NCBI GenBank assembly: GCA_902702965.1
Contig: CACRXP010000032.1
Coordinates: 1,130,226-1,194,225 of the forward strand
Reading direction: 5' to 3'
Length of the DNA: 64,000 nucleotides
DNA from: Spirometra erinaceieuropaei
Taxonomy: Eukaryota > Platyhelminthes > Cestoda > Diphyllobothriidea > Diphyllobothriidae
Under the pieces are notes generated by a model. That model saw only the letters and a list, made by a program, of their open reading frames with translations. It was not told the origin of the DNA and ran no database searches. Positions 56,440 through 64,000 of the stretch are shown here, in pieces (the first letter of the stretch is position 1; every line of letters starts with the position of its first letter). A program made the position numbers and the translations under genes.

Positions 56440-57260
56440 GCACGCATAACAAATAGAATGGGTGGGCTAACTCACGAAATGTCAACTGAAATTCCGAAAT
56501 GTGTTTTCGTTACGAAGAGGTTAATTAAGTCGGTTGTAAAACCACTCAGTCTAAAGCATAATTCTATAATATTTCAGTTAGCTCAGGATCCGAGTTTTAA
56601 AAAAAAAGTTTTGAATTGTTGGACTTTTAAATACCGTGAAATGGCCGTTCATAAATCGTCATGTCTCTGTTTTTACCAATGTGGCTTGTAAAGTTAACAA
56701 TATGGATCAAATCCAATGCTAAATTTTATGAACACCATATGGTCTCCTCTCAATACCGTAGAGAGGCGCGTGGTTTTCTGTACGCGGAAAATATCCGGCT
56801 TGTAGTTTTGAAACTCTGAATCCAAGTGTAACGGTAAAGCGCGTTCAAAATTATTCGTGAATTGGAAAAGTTTTTGAAAATTGAATTATGTCCCTCCTTC
56901 GAGCATAAAATTAGAAGACTAAATTACCTACCAAATGAGTAAAAGAATGAATATTTTTATGAATGTTTTCCATGAAATATAATTGGACTTTCAGAGGCAT
57001 CGAAAATCAATGAGGAAAATTCATGCTACGCAAGTAGTCAGTTTTTACAGAGTGCCGTTTTTGCATGCCGACGGAAGGAAGTTCGTTCGAAAGCCGGCAT
57101 CCTGTGGTAACTAAAATATTACAGAATTATGTTGCAGGCTGGTTAGTTTTACAAGCCTACCTTATTAATCTTTTCGAAACGAAAACGCATTTCGGAATTT
57201 CGGCTGACGTTTCATGAGTTAACCCATTTACTGTACCAATACTGGGTTGGATTGGCAGAG
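56440..57260. mobile_element. Foldback element, copy 3
   Basis: The left end GGGTGGGCTAACTCACGAAA (56460) faces the right end TTTCATGAGTTAACCCATTT (57210). The interior aligns with 9990-10440 of copy 1 (CAATGTGGCTTGTAAAGTTA at 56678 against 10035). Part of the left arm that copy 1 keeps (about 9740-9960) is deleted here. Confidence 0.72.
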
Positions 57261-57399
57261 ACAATTATAGGCCCATGTCGTCCCCCACTTTTGTTTTGTA
57301 AAATGCCGATCAGTGCATGTTGTGGACCATGAGGCCTGAGGGTATGCTTGGGTACAGGTTTTCGGCATAAAGTTTAAAGGTGACGTCATTGGCCAGCAG

Positions 57400-57690
57400 T
57401 TAAATACAAGAAATTATACTTTTTACTTACGTTTTCTTTAAAATCGTACTTGAATTTATAGGGGTGACGGAAAGTAATGAGAAAATACATACTGCATATG
57501 TAGTCATTTTGTAAGCGGTAATTTCTGCAAGCAGTCGGGAGGCAACTCGATCCAAAACCGAATCCTGACGTGACGGAAATTTATCACAATTTTTCTACAT
57601 GATAATCAATACGAGAACCGCACTGTAAAAGGCCGTGTTTTTAAAACGAAAACGCATATCAGAATATCGGTTAATACTTCGTAAGATTAG
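57400..57690. mobile_element. Foldback half-copy
   Basis: Only the right-arm type sequence is present: AATGAGAAAATACATACTGC (57477), GCAAGCAGTCGGGAGG (57529) and AAAACGAAAACGCATATCAG (57643), in the same order as in 56990-57200. Confidence 0.5.
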
Positions 57691-59599
57691 CAAGATACTC
57701 TTGGTTCCATGCTCGACACAAAATAGGAATATTTCTGGCAATAGTATTTATCCGGACTACTAATTTCTGCCGCTGACAAGTGTGTCGTCCTCCCTCATTG
57801 AATGTCTCGCTAGATAAAGCTGCTCAATAGAACCGCGCGATACTGCCCTTACTGTGCTCAACGCGATTGGCCCGAAATACCCGAAAAAGTGTGAAAATTC
57901 GTAGATTATAAACGTGCGCAAATTCATGCAAATACAAGCCAGAGTCGCCAGTTACCCCCATACCAGTATTCGGATTCTCGTCATTCACCTACAGCGCCTG
58001 TCTCTAGTTTCAAATTTGGGTCCTGCCGTAAGAGACGTCAACGGGAGTTTGCCTGATCCAGTAAACGGGGGAAATAAATAACCGCGAATCGGCACAGTCT
58101 TATCCACTGATTTCGTAGCAAGATAACTGGCAAATGCCAGTCAGACATTCAGTCGCCAAAAGGTCAGATGTATAGTGGGCAGGATCGTTGCCTGTGGCAA
58201 GAACAGAGACTAAAATAGATCGATAAGCTATTGGAGGTCTTTATGTCTACCAGTAATAAACAAACGCTCGATTGCCACTTTTGTATCGCCAGATATCATC
58301 TCGATCTACAGCTGTGGAACCTCAAATTTCAAGGAGAATTATGCGGCGGCAGTTGGTAGACCATATTCTCTTCCTTGTCATCCAGATAAACAAAAGTCTG
58401 AGAAAATTCAGAGCAGTTACACCCATCAACTGGCTTTCAATAAAAACCACTAACGCTGTCGTGGAATGTTTTTCGGCTTGTCGAAAATGAACAGAGCAAC
58501 GTACCGCTAAAGCTCATCGTCTCCCAACGTTATGCTCTTAACATACAGTCTAAAAAGATGGATGTCTGATCGTTTAAGGTTTCCTTGAGTGCTTTTTAAC
58601 GAGAGTATCTTTTGCCGATCAGATGAACGCATAATGCACCTGAAGTTAGAGTCATGCGATCCTTTGATGTCGGTTCATCTCGTTCCCTCATCAATTGACT
58701 ATGGATGTTGTGAAATAACTACTGTCTGACCGTTGTGAGGATAGAACCAAGCCTATGAAATTCGAACGTCAACTGGAGTCTAAAATGTTTCAAAATTTTG
58801 AACAGCAAAACTTGAGTGAATTTAGTGATTGTGCAACTTGGCGCTAAGATATCAAAAATCTGAACATCTAAAGTTACACCCAAAAAGTCTATTTTTGAAG
58901 TTCTGAACCGAGAAAATTTTATGCGCTTACCTGCCGATGTTTGACTGTTCTAACCTTTGTCAACGAAACTGTATCTTACCGTTTTTGATCAAAAGTGGGC
59001 AGCGTCGTTCTTTTGCACATCTAAGAGGTTTATGCGGTCCTATAAAACTGAGAGGATCCAGAAACTGTATACCATCCACTGACAAAGTTTCGTCTTTCAA
59101 AGTGATAAAAATGTCAAAAGACCAGCTGGCGAGCATACTTGCGTTTTCGACAAATTTTAAGCGAATCAGTTTATTTATATGGGAAGGGGATACAAGTAAA
59201 ACTTGTGAGAGATAAGAGAAATCTATTACAGTTCGTCTGTCCATACAAGTGAGTTGGGGAACAGGGGGGGGAGAGAAATAAGACAGAGTGAATCAGGAGG
59301 CATTGAGGGTAAGGGGGTGGAGGGAGGACCCAGAGAAGGGCGTGCGGTTAACAGGTGTTTCACCAGGGTATGCGTGGGTCCTGTTCTGGGTTCTTTTCTG
59401 CGCGGAAAACGAGCTTCCGTAACCTGATGGCAGTCACTACTGCAGTTGCTAGCAAACCTGGACTCAGTGGTTGAGGAGTTAATGCACATGAGGCTGGTTT
59501 GAGCTGGCAACCCATTCTTGCCTCCTGTATGTTAAACGGGAATAATAAAGCCGAACTCCTGCCTCTGGTAAGGTTCTCAAAGCAATCTTGAAAAGACGC
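57691..59599. other. Mostly noncoding stretch
   Basis: Overlapping open frames at 58937-59244 on both strands carry no motif. Around 59465-59520 ACTCAGTGGTTGAGGAG and GGTTTGAGC could be weak pol III boxes of a SINE. Nothing firm. Confidence 0.35.
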
Positions 59600-60530
59600 C
59601 TGCTTAGGAATTCATTTGCTGCGTCCTCCTGAAGTGGACTTTGAGGATCGGAGTTTTCTCTTTCACCGCCAGTGTGATGGGTTTTGCGGGTCTCTCTGTA
59701 ATAGTCTTCGTTTGTTTGTTGTTTCACAAAGCACCTCTGGAATCTTTCGTATTTCGTCGTCGAAACTTTCCTTCGAACGGGTTCTTCTAGCATTTCGTGC
59801 CAAACGGCGGAAATTGTGTTTTTTGCTTTGGCCATTCGAAACTACAGAGGTTCGCATATTATCTTCGCAAAGCTTTATTCCGATAGGCTCTCCTTCAAAC
59901 GCTACCGTCAGTTCTTCTGCTTAGAAGGACATCCAATAAAGGAAGTGGACCTCCCATTACCATTTATACGGTAAACGCGTTCGACGGATTTACTAGATTT
60001 AAAACAGTTATGAGGACAACTAAACTGTCTTTTGAAGCGGCGATTGCGAAGATCTTATCAACGTGGCTATTCTAATATCTTAGCCTGGTGGCCTGGTCGT
60101 TTAGTTGAAATTTCTCAATTTTACCCAAGAAGACGTCGGTTGAGAGTTGTTTAAGAGATGAGTCCATAGCAATGCCGTTTGTCTGTTTATACAGTAGGTT
60201 GTCAAAAGGAACTTCATAGTTATTGTGCATGTTAACAATAGTTCTTTGGGGGTGTTCGTCGACGCTCCTATTTCCTGCCAATTGGTTGATGCGTCCACAA
60301 ACGTAATCTACTGCCTCTTTGGTTGCGACGTTTGTGAAAAGTAGTGAGACTTCTAACTGAAGTATTGTCTTCTCATTAAATCTCAGGGTTCTGTCGTCGT
60401 CAACAGAAATTTACTAGTTTTCAATGATGGTTGTCGAGTTGACATATTTGTCATTTTAAATGCCTCAATTTAGCAATCACGACGTAATAACGGTAAATTA
60501 TTTGTTTGTAATTTTTCGTCGAACTTAGTG
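59600..60530 (-). mobile_element. PLE of a different family (family 2), decayed
   Basis: The minus strand shows VPFDNLLYKQTNGIAM at 60230-60150, the PLE counterpart of YEQVKGTPMGSP. It continues STDVFLGKIEKFQLND, and PLPLLDVLLSRRTDGS (about 59955-59910) matches the PLE LAFLDV motif. The YVDD region falls in a broken part around 60060-59990. Downstream frames to about 59600 are basic but unrecognised. Sequence is unlike family 1. No terminal repeat found. Confidence 0.65.
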
Positions 60531-62009
60531 AGCAGTGTCTTTATACAAATGACTGCCTGTTGACAACCTGTGAATGTTTCACGGTTATTCTGCAGCAGTT
60601 GGCGGGTTTTTACTCATGCGTATTTTTCAACGTTCGGGCCGTGCCTAGAAATGTTTATTGCAAAATATTAGCTCCCATTTCGTGCAGATTAAAAGGGACG
60701 GCAATTTGGAATATCAGAAAGCACACGGAAAACTCGTGGGAATCCAATGGCCAGCTGAACATCTCGTAGCTATCATACAGATGCAGAATGTCGACGACAG
60801 TGAAGAGAACAGCATTTGGAAACTGGAGTAATTACCTGTGCTATTAGTATGTGGAGTTATATATCTGATGTAAACTGCGCTCCGGCGGGGATTTTAAGGA
60901 CGAACGCGGGAATCGGAAACCCCAGTGGTGCAGGTGGCCCTGAGTTAAATTATAAGGAGATGAAGATAAATGTTACTGCTGCGGTTATGGCTAAGATTAG
61001 AATAACGTTTGGCGTTATGGATTAAGTTTTGCTAGTGGTCGGTTTTAGGGTTAGGATACAGGTAAATTTACCTTTCCTGGATTTGAGCGAAAAACAGCCT
61101 GTATTAAGGAAATTCATTTTTTGTAGCTCACCGATTTTAATTCGGACATATAAACCCATCGCAATCAGCAGACAGATCATTTCGTAATCTGCGATTGTAT
61201 GCAACAACTTAATGAGCACGGGGTAAGTACAGTAGAAAACTTGCAAAGTACGCACAGCGTCGAATCCTAAATGACTTTGAATTAAGAAAATGTTTTAAAA
61301 GGCATCATGTATCGTCATACTTATTGCCTCGGTAAAATAAACAGGGTTAAAGCCCCAAGAGAAGATCAAGTCTTTGGTGTCAGCAGATGGGGGGTTGGAA
61401 GCCAAAAATCTAATTTAAGGAAAGATGTAGGTATTAGATTAAGAAATCGACTAATGCATCTAGAATGATTCACTGTTTTTGCAAATTCTATAATCTTCCT
61501 TTTAGCGTTTTTTTACCAATGGGGTTCACGCAATCGGATAATAAGGTTTTTTGTAAGTTACCTTATTAGCTGCCAATTTCTATATTACATTTTCGTAATG
61601 CGCTATAAATGATTAAGGGCAGAAAACTTATTTGTCACTCCTTTTTTACAGACAAGGAGGGGCAAAATTCAGCTTTTATCCAGCTGGCGAGGAAAATGAC
61701 AACCAGATGGTACAATGTACGTGTCTCACTGCAACAAACGTTGGTGTTTGTCAACGTGGAACCGATTTGATGTTAAATATTACTAAAATAATAAGATAGC
61801 AGACAGTCGGGAACCCTTAGTAATGCGTTTAAATACGATTTTGCGTCCAAGAGCGGCGTCGAAAACCATAAGTTAATGGGCGACCTAGCGGTCGCTCACA
61901 ACAACAAGACGATACAACCGTCATGTCAGCAATTAGAGGGGTATGACCAAGTAGGACAACCGAGAGCAAGCGATCGAAGGTAGTGTCTGAAAAATAATGC
62001 GTAAAGTAG
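60531..62009. other. Noncoding stretch, nothing recognised
   Basis: AT-rich; short frames without motifs. Confidence 0.4.
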
Positions 62010-62790
62010 ATGTGTTATCACATGAAATGTTAGCAATATGTCTCGGGTGTTTTCGACTAAAAAAGATTTCTTAAGTAGGATTGTCATTTAGATTACCGTG
62101 CAGTATATCCGCAAGATATCCAGTTACAATTAAGTGTCGGCTTTACGAAAATAACACCTGTTAAAAATCGCCACGTATTTTGCATGCTTTTTCCTCCATT
62201 GGTTGTCGGTGCCTTCATAAATTCAAATATTTCTCAAGGAAAACATAATTAAATATGTTTATTATTTTTTCACCTGGTAGAAAATAACCTCCACTTTAGA
62301 TTGAAGGAACATTATCTTCCGGACTTTAAAAACTTTCCAATTTCGAGATTTTTTGAGATCGCGATATGTCTTTTCATAAAAAACCACATCTATGCATTTA
62401 TTAATGTCTCTTGTTATGTATACAGCATGGTTCAACTCCATCGAAAAATCTTCCTATCTCCATATGGTATCGATATAGCAGCGTGTTGAAATGTACGATT
62501 TTCCTTACACCAGCTCATAGCTTGGTAACCCTGAATGCAAGCTTTACAGCTAATTGCGTCCAAATCTACTCGCGAATAGAGAAGGTTTCTTAAACTGATT
62601 TTTATTTTCCTCCCGTTTGTGGAATTTGACGAAAACGTTATCTACTACCAAATAATTACAGAACGGTTAATTGTACACACGTTTCCTGAAAAATATATCT
62701 GAATTTATAAATGCATCAAAAATCAATTTAAAATATTATAATAACTAAGTAGTTATTTTTTACTAATTAAGGTCTCTGCAGACTGTGAAA
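62010..62790. mobile_element. Foldback element, copy 4, heavily decayed
   Basis: The order of landmarks follows copy 1: CTTAAGTAGGATTGTCATTT (62073), TTTTGCATGCTTTTTCC (62180), CACCTGGTAGAAAATAACCT (62271), TGCATTTATTAATGTC (62392), CATATGGTATCG (62462), GATAACGTT-like and CTACCAAATAATTACAG (62645), TGCATCAAAAATCAATTT (62712). Many indels. Confidence 0.5.
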
Positions 62791-64000
62791 ATGGGATCGT
62801 TTGATTGTTTGATGGTAGTATTTTCAGGGAACAAGAAACCAACTAAACAATGCAATGCATGGACTTTGTCTTTTTTCAACACTCGAGTAAATGTAAACTC
62901 CATCAGTCTCCGCATATGCGATCCGGGTTTCCAGACCGTACGCCTAAAATATTTCGCTCGGCAAAAATCGCTTAATCCTGTAAGCCACGAGCACAGTGAT
63001 ATGCTGCGCACTGAAAACTTTAAAATAGAGTTAGCTCATATTTCCCAATTAAAACAGAACATCAACTTTCAAATAAATACGAATTCACTTAAATAAATCC
63101 CCTAATTCCAAACTTATTTTAGAGAATGCACGTGTCAAGAACAGAATTCGGAGGAAACGTAATCTAAAAGAAGGCACGATCACTGCTCTAAAACTTTTAA
63201 TAACCCGACATTTTAGGTTCTCGTTTGATCCTATCATCAAAGGCATTTGCAAAAAATAGCAATAAAGACACAAGTAGCGCAGCATTATAGGCCAACCACA
63301 TGCATACGACAGTAAGCCGAACTCGCTTTCATCTTTACGGGGCCGAATGTGATGCGGGAATAGCTTTCTGGTCGTTACATAAACCATTTTACTACCGTTG
63401 CTGCTTCATTGTGCCCTGAGGATTAATGCAAAATGGTCCATACCAAAAATACTTATTGTAGAACGAGTGGCTTTTTGTACAGGTAAGCATGAAACTTCAA
63501 TATGCAAAACCAATGAACGAGAGTGTGTTAAAAAGCTAGAATTAAATTCACTGAATGTTTTTGTCGAAATTCTCGTTATGTCGAACTTAGGCACTGTCAT
63601 TTCAAACCGAACATTATATGACGATTGACAGGAGATGTCTGTTTTATTATTGGTGGTTGAGGGCGATTACCAATAGTGCAGCTGGACCTACTCGTCCTCT
63701 TTGCGTTAAGGCGCGACTTAGAGCGTCAAAAGCAATCGTATAAAGACTTTATATATATATATATATATATTAATCAGGAAAGGGCGCACACCGATCTATT
63801 GGCTTCACAAAGCAAACAAGCTCCGTATGTGTGGCAAAGGTCACGAACAGGCAACCAATTACCAGGCCGAAGTCGGCCAAGTCATAATAGCAGCGAGGAG
63901 GGACGACAGAGAATGCGGGTAGATTGATACAGCACTGTTTCGGGCTTATTCTGCCTTCATTCAGCCAATCATAACCCTGACCACCAGCAGCTGAGACCAG
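62791..64000. other. Noncoding end of window
   Basis: Open frames at 62763-63096 on both strands have no motif. Nothing else recognised apart from the TA repeat. Confidence 0.35.
63750..63771. repeat. TA dinucleotide repeat
   Basis: About eleven AT/TA units. Confidence 0.95.

Noticed and set aside
58937..59244. Possible conserved exon
   Set aside because: Open on both strands with no recognisable family and no good splice sites.
62763..63096. Opposing 80-100 codon frames
   Set aside because: No motif on either strand; overlapping frames on both strands suggest chance.

Overview
The window looks like nuclear DNA from a parasitic flatworm, most likely a cestode with a large, repeat-rich genome (a diphyllobothriid-type tapeworm is my best guess). 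The signs are one well-conserved host gene with 31-36 nt mini-introns, and a dense mixture of CR1-like LINEs, Penelope-like elements (PLEs), tRNA-derived SINEs, Merlin DNA elements and foldback elements. The species is inferred from these traits, not shown directly. No prokaryotic features, operons or CRISPR arrays are present.

Host genes. The only complete protein-coding gene I can support is an axonemal dynein light intermediate chain (DNALI1/p28 family). It has six exons between 42591 and 46227 (+), encodes 258 aa, and has introns of 31, 34, 36, 2620 and 139 nt. An intact tRNA-Ala(UGC) gene lies at 18577-18648 (-). Two weaker candidates are a signal-peptide first exon (5940-6061) and an open exon with a strong 3' splice site (10929-11165).

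Layout. 1-1650: PLE (-) ending in an inverted repeat with hammerhead-ribozyme-like cores. 4.5-5.6 kb: tRNA-derived SINEs in a large inverted repeat. 6.85-9.2 kb: decayed LINE (-). 9.6-10.6 kb: foldback element. 11.3-11.9 kb: SINEs. 12.2-13.0 kb: Merlin element. 14.1-16.3 kb: LINE (+). 17.0-17.8 kb: SINE and LINE fragments. 19.0-31.1 kb: three LINEs end to end; two copies of one CR1-like family, in opposite orientation, flank an almost intact LINE of another family that contains an assembly gap. 31.5-37.4 kb: SINE pieces and several LINE fragments. 39-42.2 kb: two very decayed LINEs. 42.6-46.2 kb: DNALI1. 46.6-48.0 kb: foldback. 48.4-53.5 kb: three PLE fragments of the 1-1650 family with a LINE E copy between them. 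54.8-55.6 kb: second Merlin copy. 56.4-57.7 kb: foldbacks. 59.6-60.5 kb: PLE of a different family. 62.0-62.8 kb: decayed foldback.

Nothing here behaves as a coordinated gene system. The main interest lies in the intron structure and upstream splice signal of DNALI1, the ribozyme-like cores shared by the PLE copies, a catalytic-residue substitution shared by two LINE copies, and the internally deleted Merlin and foldback families.
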